64,000 nt of DNA from Ipomoea triloba (lineage: Eukaryota > Streptophyta > Magnoliopsida > Solanales > Convolvulaceae), in the NCBI RefSeq assembly GCF_003576645.1, contig NC_044924.1:23044912-23108911 (forward strand), read 5' to 3'. Both the position numbers and the translations under genes were made by a program. Shown piece by piece: positions 21,367 through 34,116 of the stretch. The notes under the pieces were generated by a model. It searched no databases. It was not told the origin of the DNA and saw nothing but the letters and a program-made list of their open reading frames with translations. Numbering within the stretch: the first letter of the stretch is position 1; each line of letters begins with the position of its first letter.

Positions 21367-22183
21367 AGTAGTGTACATACGAAATGGAAGCACTAGAGAG
21401 GATTTAAGGTTTGGTGTGAGACACTTGAACGGTAGATGTCATATTTGAATACATATACAACTGAAAGTGTGTAGGGCCCAGTAAATTTAATTTTTTTGTC
21501 AGTATTATATAATAGAAAATAGTCAAAATACTAATTGTGCCCTAGGAGTGCACTAGGGCACATAGAAGGGAGATGAGAGAGAAAAAGATGGGGAAAAAAG
21601 AAAAGAAAAAGGTGGTATTAACTTACTCAAAGGGGACGTGCCCTAGGCGTGCACTAGGATACGCATATTTGTATTTTATTTTCAAGGTGGAGCCCAAAAG
21701 AAACTTGTTCTATTGTAATATTCTCTCTCTCTCTACTATGCTCCCCCGAAAAAAAATCCAAAAACAATAGTTTATGATACTCTTAATTCGACTGAAGTAA
21801 CTCTTTAATAATACTCTCTTTGTATATAAAGAGATTTTTAGATGTTAATTTTCAATTTTTAGTTATATGAAATAGACATTTTGATACATTCTATTTTTTT
21901 TAAATGGTTTTATAATTAGATTTAAAAAAAATTGTGAGCCAATTCAATAAAGTCAGGTTATGTTTTTTTTTTTCTTAAGTTGATTATTATAATTGGATAT
22001 AAGTTCAAATTACTGGTTTCAGCTCCAATCAAGCAATCACTACAAAATTTTTTTGATTATCGTTACTTGACATAATTATGTACTCAGAATTACTTGGAAA
22101 GATTTAATGTATATATAAGGGAGAGGAGAGAGAAAAAGAGGGGAAAAAAAGAAGAAAAAGATGGTATTAACTCACCCAAAGGG

Positions 22184-22319
22184 GCCAAGGACCTTGTGGT
22201 CCAGTGGTATCAAACCCTTCCCTTTATACGGGAGGTGGTGGGTTTGAGTCTCAGTGGAGGCAATGGGTTGAGAAAGTAGTTATGAACAGATACTGCATTG
22301 TAATAGTATTAAAAAAAAA
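22184..22319 (+). mobile_element. tRNA-derived SINE, apparently full length
   Basis: Starts ccaaggaccttgtgg. An A-box-like TGGTCCAGTGG and a B-box-like GGTTTGAGTC about 40 bp apart give an internal Pol III promoter. The 3' part is gttatgaacagatactgcat, ending GTAATAGTATT plus an A tract. It replaces part of the conserved acgtgcgatgggc spacer that S2 keeps at 52399, so the insertion is S1-specific. No clear target-site duplication is seen. It is not a tRNA gene: no cloverleaf or CCA-type acceptor stem can be formed. Confidence 0.75.
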
Positions 22320-22794
22320 TCACGTTAAATGCATATTTTTGTATTTTTTTCAAGGTGAAGCCCAATTAAGAATGTGTTTAAGCGTGGATCACTGGTTGGC
22401 AAGTCATATGGATGGCAGTGAAATATTTAATTCTATAAATTACATTAAATACTATTAGTGAAATATTTAATTCAATAAATTAAATTAAATAGTATTCTTA
22501 ACCCATATCCGCTACCAATAAAAAGTTATATAATCCTTGACACGAGAACAATAATACATATGCATATATATATAGGTGTAAATTGTAAGGGTCAACAAAA
22601 AACGCGTACTCTCCCTTAGAGTGGAACATAAAAGTATTAGCAGAAAGTTTGACACAAAGAAGGATAATAGTATAATACGCGCACGTGCGTGTGTGTATAT
22701 ATATAGGTGTAAGAGCAACCCGTTGATGGGTTTTGAGTATATTTTTGTGGCCTCATTTTTTTTCTAAAAATTGAAATTTTAAAATAACATGGGA

Positions 22795-23035
22795 GCGTGG
22801 GATGTACGTGGATTGATGTGGTCGTATTTGAGCGATTTGTGATCCAAAATATATTGGTGCACCATTGACAACAGGTGAGAGAAATGCACCTTATCTTATA
22901 TGATGCTCAAAATCGTAAATACGTTGTTCCGTGTTTGAAAAAAAGGATATCACAAACTTGACAAACCACTAGCTTCCAAATATTGATTGAACCATCTACA
23001 TTCGTATGTTGGGAATTAAAACTATTACCTACCAT
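22795..23035 (-). pseudogene. B-type zinc-finger pseudogene
   Basis: ATG at 23035 (MVGNSFNSQHTNVDGS, NIWKLVVCQVCDI) corresponds to the start and first Cys pair of the intact A-type gene. After CQVCDI the frame breaks in an A/T tract. The His pair of a C2H2 finger is not recoverable in either frame at normal spacing. Downstream homology (VVNGAPIYFGSQIAQIRPHQ) is in another frame. TATATATA lies upstream in the related copies. Confidence 0.7.
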
Positions 23036-23037
23036 GA

Positions 23038-23800
23038 CGATGGTGTGAAAACTTAAAAGTGATAGTAAAAAAATAAAAAGAAAGAACAATAGAGGATTCT
23101 TTGACATGAGAGTAGTAATATATATGCGTAGGTGTAAATTGTAAGCTAGGGGTCCACAATAAATGCGTACTTTTCACTTAGAATTGATATATAATTTAAT
23201 TTATTTTAAACAAATAAATGAGTATCAATACAAATATTAAATTGTATATTAGTTCTTACCATAAAGTAAAATATCAAACTATATTTTGTCTATATATGAT
23301 TAAAATTTTAAATTTAATTCCTGTATTATTTAATACTCGATCAGTTAATACCTAATTTAGTTATTGACTATAGTGATTTTTATTTTTATTTTGTCCTAAA
23401 CGTCTTTTTGTGCCTAATTAGGTCACAAATTTTGATAATTTAAGTAAACATATTTATTGTTAGAATTATAGAATATTTTTAAATATATAATTGCAGTTGA
23501 CAGTTGTATTGTAATTCTTCGTGCTAATTAAATTTGAAGGGTGGACCAACCTTCTTTTTACGACAGCAATTAATAGAATTTCCATATTTAATTTCAATGG
23601 TGGGCCAACCTTCTTTTTATACACTTACATTTATTATTCAAAAATTGTCACTCTTAACATGGAAAATGAATATTTGGGTAACTATTGCATATTACATTTT
23701 GGAGTGATAATTGTAAGTGTGGTTAGTAGTTTCCTTTTCAATAATATACATATAGAATTTGATTCAATAATATACATAATAGTATAATATGCGCACATGA

Positions 23801-23855
<55 letters not shown>

Positions 23856-23944
23856 TGTAAGAGCAATCCGTTAATGGGTTTTGAGTAGATTTTTGCGGCC
23901 TCACTTTTTTTTTTTTCTGAAAATTGAAGTTTTAAAATAATATT
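23038..23944. other. AT-rich inter-unit spacer with (AT)n microsatellite
   Basis: No gene. It contains the shared B-unit upstream region and a TA microsatellite at about 23811-23853. It is nearly identical to 53770-54780 apart from the microsatellite length and small insertions there. ORFs here are chance. Confidence 0.7.
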
Positions 23945-24180
23945 AAAAATTAGAGTGGTCACTAGTGGGAGCGTGCGATGTACGTGGATTGATGTGATCG
24001 TATTTGAGAGATTTGTGATCCAAAATATATTAGTGCACTATTGACAACAGGTGAGAGAAATGCACCTTGTCTTATATGATGCTCAAAATGGTGTGAGAGA
24101 AATGCACCTTGTCTTATATGATGCTCAAAATGGTAAATAAGTTGTTCGGTGTTTGAAAAAAAAGGATATCACAAACTTGA
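23945..24180 (-). pseudogene. B-type zinc-finger remnant (3' part)
   Basis: The 3' portion of a B unit from STYIA back to the CQVCDI region, then fused to the cacatatttgattataaatt spacer, so no start. A 40-bp tandem duplication (24051-24130) is absent from the S2 copy. Confidence 0.65.
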
Positions 24181-24384
24181 CAAACCACGACACATATTTG
24201 ATTATAAATTACCAAAATGTAAAGGTTTAAAAATGATTATCAAGACATAAAATGTAAACATTTGAATATAATCACTGCAGAAACCGGAGCTAAGTAATGT
24301 TGCTTTCTACGTTTATTATCACCACGGTTTAAAATGTAGTGTGAAAGCATATTTGTTCGTGTGAAACATATGGTACATTTCCAT

Positions 24385-24691
24385 GTAGTGCAGAGCGATT
24401 CATTTGGTTTTGGGGAATTTAGGGCACAAGATTTGGTTAGCTGGGATTGCTATACCTATTTGATTGATGGACCAATAGGTACATGTATGCTATTGTGCAT
24501 TTCAAATTAAGTCATATGATTATGATGTCTACCGTTCAAGCGTCCCACACCAAACCTTGACTTGCCGTCGGCCGTAAAGTTAAAATTTGACCGCTACCGC
24601 CGTTTGACATAGTAGTGTACTCACGAAATGGAAGCACTAGATAGGATTTAAGGCCAGGTTTGGTGTGGGATGGTTGAACGGTAGACGTCAT
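24385..24691 (-). pseudogene. A'-type tail fused to A-type start flanked by inverted promoter copies
   Basis: From the right: the A-type promoter (tgtgggatggttgaacggta near 24663), then an A-type ATG with about nine codons (MSNGGSGQI). Next comes an inverted copy of that same promoter piece (24522-24558), then an A'-type 3' tail. No product is possible beyond a short peptide. Confidence 0.7.
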
Positions 24692-25528
24692 ATTAATATA
24701 CATATACAAGTGAAAATGTGTAGTGCCCAGTAAATTTAATTATTTTTTGTCATTATTATATAATAAAAAATAGTCAAAATACTAAAGCATAAAACTCTTA
24801 TTACATGTTTTGGTTTTAATAAAGGAAAAAGGAAAAGAATAAAAACAAATTTTGTAACTCTTTTCATCAGTCAAAGTACACTGCAATAAGAAATGGTGAA
24901 AAAAAATCGAATAAAAAATTAAAATAAATGTAATATTATTACTCGTATATAATTCTCAAAATCTTTTTTTTTTTTACTCGATTATGCAGAAATTTGTGCG
25001 CCATTAAATAGCTCATTAATTGATTGCATTAATATAGTATTTTATTAAAGAGTAGATCCATCAAAATTTGATAAGAAATTTATTACTTTCTTCTTTTGGA
25101 ATTCCCAAGTATTAAATTGATATCTAAAACATTTTAAAATTTAATTTGTTAAATATTCACATATTGACATATATTTATAATGTAATTAATAAATCGCAAT
25201 TAATCATATTGGATATAATTTAAGCATGGATAACTGGTTGGCAAGTCATATGGATGGTAGTGAAATATTTAATTCTATAAATTACATTAAATAGTATTTG
25301 TGAAATATTTAATTATATGAATTACATTAAATAGTATTCTTAACCATTATCCGCTACCAATAAAAAGTTATATAATCTTTGACTTTTTATATATTGAATA
25401 TAAAGAAATGTTACAAATTCTTAACATCGTATTTGCCAAAAAAAAATTTAAAAATACATATTATACTATTAATATAATTTATAAAAGATTATAAATTGAC
25501 ACAAAGAAGGATAATAGTATCATACGCG

Positions 25529-25640
25529 CAAGATTATTACCTGTCATGACGATTGTGTAAAAACTTAAAAGCGATAGCAAAAAAATAAAAAGAAAGGACA
25601 ATAGAGGATTCTTTGAAACGAGAATCGAAATACATATGCG
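25529..25640 (-). pseudogene. B-type 5' remnant
   Basis: Only the start region (attacctgtcatgacg) and upstream leader remain. About 360 bp present in S2 (56645-57000) is deleted here. Confidence 0.65.
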
Positions 25641-26104
25641 TATATATAGGTGTAAATTGTAAGCCATGGTCCACAAGAAATGAGTACTTTTCACTTTGAA
25701 TGGATATAATTTAATTTATTTCAAACAATAAAATGTGTATCAATACAAACATCAAATTGTATATTAGTTCTTACCATAAAGTAAAATATCAAACGATTTA
25801 TTTCATATATGAATAAAATTTTAAATTTAATTCATGTATTATTTAATACTAAGTTAATACCTATTTTAGTTCTTGACTATAATGATTTTTTTTTCTCCAA
25901 AACATCTTTTTGTGCCTAATTAGGTCCTGAATTTTGATAGTTTTAGTACACATATTTATTATTTTAATTATAGAATATTTTTAAATATATGATTGCAATT
26001 GACACTTGTATTGTGATTCTTTGTGGTAATTAATTTTGAATGGTGGACCAACCTTCTCCCTATTTACATTCATAGCAATAAATAGAATTTCCATATTAAA
26101 TTCA

Positions 26105-26371
26105 AAAATTAGAGTGTACACTAGTGGGACGTGCGATGTACGTGGATTGATGTGGTCGTATTTGAGCGATTTGTGATCCAAAATATATTTGTGCACCATT
26201 GACAACAGGTGAGAGAACTGCACATTGTCTTATATGATGCACAAAACAGTAAGTAAGTTGTTTGGTGTTTGGAAAAAAAAGGATATAACAAACTTGACAA
26301 ACAACTAGCTTCCAAATATTGACTGAACCATCTATATTCGTATGTTGGGAATTAAAACTATTACCTGCCAT
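26105..26371 (-). pseudogene. B-type zinc-finger pseudogene
   Basis: ATG at 26371 opens MAGNSFNSQHTNIDGSVNIW, then VVCQVCYIL before the frame breaks in a T tract. The other frame supplies CAVLSPVVNGAQIYFGSQIA and STYIARPTS. One finger Cys pair is present and no His pair at C2H2 spacing. Upstream leader and TATATA match the other B units. Confidence 0.7.
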
Positions 26372-26929
26372 GACGATGGTGTGAAAACTTAAAAGCGATA
26401 GCAAAAAATTAAAAAGAAAGAACAATAGAGAATTCTTTGAAACGAGAGTAGTAATACATATTCGTATATATAGGTGTAAATTGTAAGCTAGGGTCTACAA
26501 GAAATGCGTACTTTTCACTTCTAATTGATATAAGTTAATTTAATTCAAACAAATAAATGAGTATCAATACAAACATTAAATTGTATATTAGTTCTTACCA
26601 TAAAGTAAAATATCAAACTATTTAGTCCCTATATGAATAAAATTTAAATTTAATTCCTGCATTATTTAATACTCCCTTAATACCTAATTTAGTTCTTGAC
26701 TATAGTGAACTTTATTTTTATTTTGTCCTAAACATCTTTTTGTGCTTAATTAGGTTCTGAATTTTGATAGTTTTAGTAAACATATTTATTGTTTTAATTA
26801 TAGAATATTTTTAAATATATAATTGCAATTGCCAGTTGTATTGTAATTCTTTGTGGTAATTAAATTTGAATGGTGGATCAACTTTCTTTTTACACAGCAA
26901 TTAATAGAATTTCCATATCAAATTCCAGC

Positions 26930-27191
26930 ATTAGAGTGGTCACTAGTGGGACGTGCGATGTACGTAGATTGATGTGGTCGTATTTGAGCGATTTGTGATC
27001 CAAAATATATTGGTGCACCATTGACAACAGGTGAGAGAACTGCACATTGTCTTATATCATGTTCAAAACGGTAAATAAGTTGTTCGGTGTTTGGAATAAA
27101 GGATATCACAAACTTGACAAATCATTAGCTTCCAAATATTGATTGAACCATGTATATTCGTATGTTGGGAATTAAAACTATTACCTGCCAT
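26930..27191 (-). pseudogene. B-type zinc-finger pseudogene
   Basis: ATG at 27191 (MAGNSFNSQHTNIHGSINIW, LMICQVCDILYSKHRTTYLPF-stop). The continuation FEHDIRQCAVLSPVVNGAPI is one base out of frame. A single small indel separates the two halves, making it one of the least decayed B copies. Confidence 0.7.
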
Positions 27192-27344
27192 GAAGATGGT
27201 TTGAAAACTTAAAAGCGATAGCAAAGAAATAAAAAGAAAGAACAATAGAGGATTCTTTGAAACGAGAGTAGTAATACATATGCGTCTATATATAGGTATA
27301 AATTGTAAGCTAGGGTCTACAAGAAATGCGTACTTATAATATTA

Positions 27345-27609
27345 AAAATTAGAGTGGTCACTAGTAGGTGCGTGCAATGTACGTGGATTGATGTGGTCGT
27401 ATTTGAGCTATTCGTGATCCAAAATATATTGGTCACCATTGACAACAGGTGAGAGAATTGCATCTTGTCTTATATGATGCTCAAAATGGTAAATAAGGTA
27501 TTTCGTGTTTGGAAAAAAGGATATCACAAACTTCACAAACCACTAGCTTCTAAATATTGATTGAACCATCTGCATTCGTATGTAGGGAATAAAAACTATT
27601 TCATGGCAT
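27345..27609 (-). pseudogene. B-type zinc-finger pseudogene
   Basis: Same layout as the two copies to its left, more diverged (start region catggcatgacg). A TG/CG-rich microsatellite lies in its upstream region (27715-27770). Confidence 0.6.
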
Positions 27610-27717
27610 GACGATATTAAAACTTAAAGTAATAGCAAAAAAAAAAAACATTAGCGTTTTTTCAAAAAAAATTAAAAATTAGAGGATTCTTTGACGCGAG
27701 AACAATAATACATATGC

Positions 27718-27752
<35 letters not shown>

Positions 27753-28279
27753 CGCGCGTGCATGTGTGTGTCTAAATTATAAGGGCCGATAAAAAACACA
27801 TACTACTTGCTTAGAATGGATATAATTTGATTTATTTCAAACAAATAAATGGAGTATCAATACAAACCTTAAATTGTATATTTGTTCCTACCCTATTATA
27901 AATTAGAGAGGTCTCCAGCTAGCGACCACTACAATTATGCAGTGATTTGGCGCGTGCAATCCACGTGTGTGCACTAGCTATATGGGTAATTTTTTATTTG
28001 TTAATTTGTTCTTTTGAAAAAACATGGATGATGTGTATGTAGTAGCAAATTCCCTCTCCCCTCTACACTATAGCCCCTCATACTCTCACAAAGTGACCGT
28101 TTTAACCAAGCCACAAACAAAATCTATCATATTTAACACGAAATGTTATATTATGAAAATTTTCAAAGCAACCAAATAATAGTTTTATAAAATTTTCTCC
28201 TTTTTAAGAGTGATGTTGCATTTTCACATACGCAAGATTTAAATATATTGATGATATAAAGATGTTGTATTTTGACCCT

Positions 28280-28640
28280 AGCTGATGTCTCATTAACAAA
28301 ATTTGATGTCACTCTTAGTCGATGACGACTAGTAACAGCGCCACAATGTAGTAAACTAGTAAATACTATTGCAATTGCATTTTTTGCTAAAAGAGAAGTA
28401 TATTATATTCATTCAATCGAATTTGGGAGATTTCAAATTCAAAAGATATTTGTGCATCACTAAGTACATGTGAGAGGACCACGACTTGTCTTATATATGA
28501 TGTTAAAATTGGTACAAAAGTTGGGAGAAGATATCACAAACTCGACAAATCACTGGATTCCAATTATTTGTTGGAACAACTACATTTGTATAATGGGAAT
28601 TCAAACAATTTACTAAAACGACAATGTTAGAATTTAAAAG
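28280..28640 (-). pseudogene. C-type zinc-finger pseudogene
   Basis: The minus strand shows (V/I)CRVCDIF after an SNIWNP-like segment, then out-of-frame tail sequence ending SDAQISFEFEISQIRL-like and a TATGRHRLRVTS-like segment in its relatives at 39600 and 59810. Finger His residues are not at C2H2 spacing. The same sequence recurs at 29941-30300 as an assembly duplicate. Confidence 0.6.
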
Positions 28641-28879
28641 TAATATTATAAATTAGGGAGGCCTACAGCTAGCGACCACTCCAATTATGTAGTGGTTTGT
28701 CACGTTGCAACACACGTGTGCGCATTATACCTACCGTCTACACTATGGCCCCAGATGCTCTCACAAAGTGACCGTTTTAACAGAAAATGTTATATTATGA
28801 AAATTTTCAAGAACAACCAAATAATAATTTTATAAAATTGTCTCATTTTTCCCTCATGAATTGTCACATATATGCTCAA

Positions 28880-29640
28880 AATTACTAAAAAAAATTCCAT
28901 AATTGATGAGAATGTTTAGAAATAAAGTGACAATGAATTGTAAGTTCAATACATAGATTTTTTTCATTTTAGTGTATGTAAATTAATTATTTTGATGTCT
29001 CATTGAGTTCATTTCATAATGGGTCATATGCGTGTTAACTCGTATGAGGGAAGGGGAAAATTTTTGACAAATTATTTTGTGGACCTGAGTCCAAAATACA
29101 CAATTTATATACTGATAAATGTTCACAATTTATATACTGTACTGAATGTTCACAATTTACATATAATTTACATATTACTGAATATTCACAATTCTCACCA
29201 TTTGAATTGTGAATATTAAATATGCAAATTGTGATAGGTCTACCTGCAAGGTGGACCGAACCTATGGTATAACTATTGAAAATTTTATGAAGCTACTTGT
29301 TTACCCTTGATAATTTCTATAATATAATTTTTTTGTCAAATATAATGGATTCTGTTAGAGACTTAATAAAACATAGGCATAATTAAAGGATTAAAATAAC
29401 CATTTTTTTTCCTTTATTTAAAAGAAATATCTTAAGCAGGGAAAATGATATGAGATTTGGTTCACAAAATAGTATGGCATAAAATAGCATTTCACAATAT
29501 TCACAGGTGTTATGTCGTGCTCTGAGAGATTGCCTGTACTCGTGCACAACATCGTGTGTACCGTAGAATGTCACTAGAAGCGCGTACACACACGCCACAT
29601 GCCACATTTATAAATTACACGGTACACACTCTAAAATTGG
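28880..29640. other. non-coding spacer with ttcacaattt repeats
   Basis: Several copies of ttcacaattta(c/t)ata at 29120-29200, followed by a ggtctacctgcaaggtggac segment. A related element is at 40480-40620. ORFs of 60-74 codons here are shared by all copies but have no recognisable domain. Confidence 0.5.
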
Positions 29641-29930
29641 ATTGTGCATACGTTCACATTGAAATCAATACATACACATCATACACCACTACAATCAAAT
29701 TGTTATGCACAAATAAATAATATAATTGTCATAAAATACAAAGATTTGATTATAAATTACAAAAATATAATATAAAGGTTTGAATATAATTATCAACACA
29801 TAAAATGTAAAGGTATAAATATAATATAAAGGTTAATTGTCACCACCGCTTAAAATGTAGTGTGAAAGCAAGTTTGTTCATGTGAAACATTTGATACATT
29901 TCCATGTAGTGCAGGACGATTCATTTGGTN

Positions 29931-31581
29931 TTTTGACCCTAGCTGATGTCTCATTAACAAAATTTGATGTCACTCTTAGTCGATGACGACTAGTAACAGC
30001 GCCACAATGTAGTAAACTAGTAAATACTATTGCAATTGCATTTTTTGCTAAAAGAGAAGTATATTATATTCATTCAATCGAATTTGGGAGATTTCAAATT
30101 CAAAAGATATTTGTGCATCACTAAGTACATGTGAGAGGACCACGACTTGTCTTATATATGATGTTAAAATTGGTACAAAAGTTGGGAGAAGATATCACAA
30201 ACTCGACAAATCACTGGATTCCAATTATTTGTTGGAACAACTACATTTGTATAATGGGAATTCAAACAATTTACTAAAACGACAATGTTAGAATTTAAAA
30301 GTAATATTATAAATTAGGGAGGCCTACAGCTAGCGACCACTCCAATTATGTAGTGGTTTGTCACGTTGCAACACACGTGTGCGCATTATACCTACCGTCT
30401 ACACTATGGCCCCAGATGCTCTCACAAAGTGACCGTTTTAACAGAAAATGTTATATTATGAAAATTTTCAAGAACAACCAAATAATAATTTTATAAAATT
30501 GTCTCATTTTTCCCTCATGAATTGTCACATATATGCTCAAAATTACTAAAAAAAATTCCATAATTGATGAGAATGTTTAGAAATAAAGTGACAATGAATT
30601 GTAAGTTCAATACATAGATTTTTTTCATTTTAGTGTATGTAAATTAATTATTTTGATGTCTCATTGAGTTCATTTCATAATGGGTCATATGCGTGTTAAC
30701 TCGTATGAGGGAAGGGGAAAATTTTTGACAAATTATTTTGTGGACCTGAGTCCAAAATACACAATTTATATACTGATAAATGTTCACAATTTATATACTG
30801 TACTGAATGTTCACAATTTACATATAATTTACATATTACTGAATATTCACAATTCTCACCATTTGAATTGTGAATATTAAATATGCAAATTGTGATAGGT
30901 CTACCTGCAAGGTGGACCGAACCTATGGTATAACTATTGAAAATTTTATGAAGCTACTTGTTTACCCTTGATAATTTCTATAATATAATTTTTTTGTCAA
31001 ATATAATGGATTCTGTTAGAGACTTAATAAAACATAGGCATAATTAAAGGATTAAAATAACCATTTTTTTTCCTTTATTTAAAAGAAATATCTTAAGCAG
31101 GGAAAATGATATGAGATTTGGTTCACAAAATAGTATGGCATAAAATAGCATTTCACAATATTCACAGGTGTTATGTCGTGCTCTGAGAGATTGCCTGTAC
31201 TCGTGCACAACATCGTGTGTACCGTAGAATGTCACTAGAAGCGCGTACACACACGCCACATGCCACATTTATAAATTACACGGTACACACTCTAAAATTG
31301 GATTGTGCATACGTTCACATTGAAATCAATACATACACATCATACACCACTACAATCAAATTGTTATGCACAAATAAATAATATAATTGTCATAAAATAC
31401 AAAGATTTGATTATAAATTACAAAAATATAATATAAAGGTTTGAATATAATTATCAACACATAAAATGTAAAGGTATAAATATAATATAAAGGTTAATTG
31501 TCACCACCGCTTAAAATGTAGTGTGAAAGCAAGTTTGTTCATGTGAAACATTTGATACATTTCCATGTAGTGCAGGACGAT
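29931..31581. repeat. block repeated after a single N (assembly duplicate, second copy)
   Basis: Second copy of 28270-29920. It continues into unique sequence, with a 42-bp tandem duplication at 31539-31622 exactly where the overlap ends. Confidence 0.9.
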
Positions 31582-31609
31582 CATGTGAAACATTTGATAC
31601 ATTTCCATG

Positions 31610-31875
31610 TAGTGCAGGACGATTCATTTGGTTTTGGGGAATTTAGGGCACAAGATTTGGTTAGTTTGGATTGCTATATCTATTTGATTGATTGACCAAT
31701 AGGTGCAAGTATCCTATTGTGCATTTCAAATTAAGTCATACCTTCCACTTGGTGACTCTTAAAATGATGCAAAAGATTTAAAGAATCTGAACAAATTTGA
31801 TTACATACTCGACAAATTATTGGTCTCCAATCAAGCAATCACTACGAAATCTTTTTGATTATCGTTACTTACATA
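31610..31875 (-). pseudogene. A'-type zinc-finger pseudogene
   Basis: Degenerate finger and Asn/Pro-rich tail as in the other A' units. The stop TGA follows soon after the start region (aaatctttttgattatcgtt). Its TATA box region upstream (31905 onward) is expanded to a TA run and carries the foldback element. Confidence 0.65.
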
Positions 31876-31903
31876 ATTGTGTACTCACAACTACTTGGGA
31901 AGA

Positions 31904-31950
<47 letters not shown>

Positions 31951-31960
31951 CATGTTCAGG

Positions 31961-32139
31961 TGTGGCCGCGCTCTTACGTGCGGCCGTGCGGTTTACACCA
32001 CTCAATGTTACGAAATGCACCACTCAATAACATTGAGGGGTGTATTACGGCCGCACGTACCCCTCAATGTTATTGAGTGGTGCATTCCGTAACATTGAGT
32101 GGTGTAAACCGCACGGCCGCACGTAAGAGCGCGGCCACA
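31961..32139. mobile_element. foldback (MITE-like) element inside a TA microsatellite
   Basis: Left arm 31961-32041 and right arm 32059-32139 are 81 bp each and complementary at 80 of 81 positions, with a 17-bp loop. GC content is far above the surroundings (tgtggccgcgctcttacgtg). TA runs flank both sides (about 31905-31946 and 32152-32179). Insertion into TA repeats is known for some MITE groups. It is absent from the S2 counterpart at 61905. Confidence 0.85.
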
Positions 32140-32851
32140 TTTGAATAAAAATCTATATATATATATATATATATATATAAGGGAGAGGAGAGAGAAAAAG
32201 AGGGGAAAAAAAAAAGAAGAAAAATATGGTATTAACTCACCCAAAGGGAACGTCCGATCGGCGTGCCTGGTGCGTTTAACGCACACTAAGATGCATATTT
32301 TTGTTTTTTTTCCAAGGTGGAACCCAAGGATGCGTTTAAGCGTAGATCACTGGTTGGCAAGTCATATGGATGGCAGTGAAATATTTAATTCTATAAATTA
32401 CATTAAATAGTATTCTTAACCCATATCCGCTACCAATAAAAAGTTATATAATCCTTGACACCAGAACAATAATACATATGCATATATATATAGGTGTAAA
32501 TTGTAAGGGTCAACAAAAAACGCGTACTCTCCCTTAGAATGGAACTTAAAAGTATTAGCAGAATAAAGGAACATTAATAAGAGGAAAGTTTGACACAAAG
32601 AAGGATAATAATATAATGCGCGCACGTGCGTGTGTAATTATCGTTACTTGACATAATTGTGTACTCACAACTACTTGGGAAGATTTAATGTATATACGAG
32701 GGAGAGGAGAGAGAAAAAGAGGGAAAAAAATAAGAAAAAGATGGCTTTAACTCACTCAAAGGGGACGTGCGATGGGCGTGCCTCTGGTGCGTTTAATGCA
32801 CACTAGGATGCATACTTTTTTTCAAGTTAAAAATGTTCATTGGTTGACACT

Positions 32852-33016
32852 ATGACGTCTACTGTTCAAGCGTCCCACACCAAACCTTGACTTGTCGCCT
32901 GTCGTAAAGTAAAAATTTGACCGCTACCGTCGTTTGACATAGTAGTGTACTTACGAAATAGAAGCAGTAGAAAGGATTTAAGATTTGGTGTGGGACGCTT
33001 GAACGGTAGACGTCAT
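32852..33016 (-). pseudogene. A-type start codon flanked by inverted promoter copies
   Basis: Inverted repeats 32852-32888 and 32980-33016 (atgacgtctactgttcaagc against its complement) enclose an A-type ATG and a few codons. Same structure as at 24522, 55631 and 62574. Confidence 0.75.
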
Positions 33017-33130
33017 ATTTATATACATAAACAAGTGAAAGTGTGTAGTGCCCAGTAAATTTAATTTTTTTTGTCATTATTATATAATAAAAAATAGTCA
33101 AAATACTAAAGCATAAAACTCTTATTACAT

Positions 33131-33256
33131 GTGTTGGTTTTAATAAAGGAAAAAGGAAAAGAATAAAAACATGTGTTGGTTTTAATAAAGGAAAAAGGAA
33201 AAGAATAAAAACAAATGTTGGTTTTAATAAAGGAAAAAGGAAAAGAATAAAAACAA
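33131..33256. repeat. three tandem 42-bp units
   Basis: tgttggttttaataaaggaa repeats start at 33132, 33174 and 33216. S2 (62833) has one copy. The 14-codon periodic ORF on the minus strand (FVFILFLFPLLKPT) is a by-product. Confidence 0.85.
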
Positions 33257-34116
33257 ATTTTATAACTCTTTTCATCAGTCAAAGTACACTGCATTAAGAA
33301 ATGGTGAAAAAAAATAGAATTAAAAATTAAAATAAATGTAATATTATTACTCGTATATAATTCTCATAATCTTTTTTTTTTTGACTCGATTATGCAGAAA
33401 TTTGTGCGCCATTAAATAGCTCATTAATTGCTTGCATTAATATAGTATTTTATTAAAGAGTAGATCCATCAAAATTTGATAAGAAATTTATCACTTTCTT
33501 CTTTTGGAATTCCCAAGTATTAAATTGATATCTAAAAGATTTTAAAATTTAATTTGTTAAATATTCACATATTGTCAATCAGGGTAAGGACATGAATTCA
33601 TCTGCAAAATAAGAAATAGAATATCATTTTCACCAAAATAAGTTTATTTAATTTTTAAATTTATTTTTATTCTGCAAATACATTATTCCCTTGCAATAAA
33701 ATGACCATTTGCAAAGGGACCGTTATATTAGCTATTCATTGGGTCTGCAAATATAGTCATAATGTAATTAATAAATCAAAATTAATCATATTGGATATAA
33801 TTTAAGCATGGATCACTGGTTATTGGCAAGTCATATGGATGGCAGTGAAATATTTAATTCTATAAATTACATTAAATAGTATTTGTGAAATATTTGATTA
33901 TATGAATTACATTAAATAGTATTCTTAACCATTACCGCTACCAATAAAAAGTTATATAATCTTTGACTTTTTATATATTGAATATAAGGAAATGTTACAA
34001 ATTCTTAACATCGTATTAGCCAAAAAAAAATTTTAAAAAAATAATACATATTATACTATTAATATAATTTATAAAAGATTATAAATTGACACAAAGAAGG
34101 ATAATAGTATAATATG

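Larger units (their letters stand above)
28270..29920. repeat. block repeated after a single N (assembly duplicate, first copy)
   Basis: 28270-29920 equals 29931-31581 at a constant offset of 1661, with the N at 29930 between. S2 contains this region only once (about 59810-61640). Confidence 0.9.

Noticed and set aside
22201..22260. tRNA gene
   Set aside because: A and B boxes are present but no cloverleaf or anticodon arm can be drawn; the A-tail and truncated relatives identify it as a SINE.
22907..23107. N-terminal hydrophobic segment (FLFIFLLSLLSFHTIV) in B-type ORFs as a signal peptide
   Set aside because: It is encoded upstream of the conserved ATG in the CT-rich leader and is read only if a non-ATG start is used.
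29019..29219. 66-codon plus ORF repeated at 30680 and 60650
   Set aside because: Composed of ttcacaattt repeats; in S2 it is shortened and shifted, so not maintained.
29383..29607. 74-codon minus ORF repeated at 31044 and 61076
   Set aside because: No domain; the first two are one assembly-duplicated sequence and the S2 copy is a 71-codon variant with a changed C-terminal end. Conservation is only that of the whole duplicated block.
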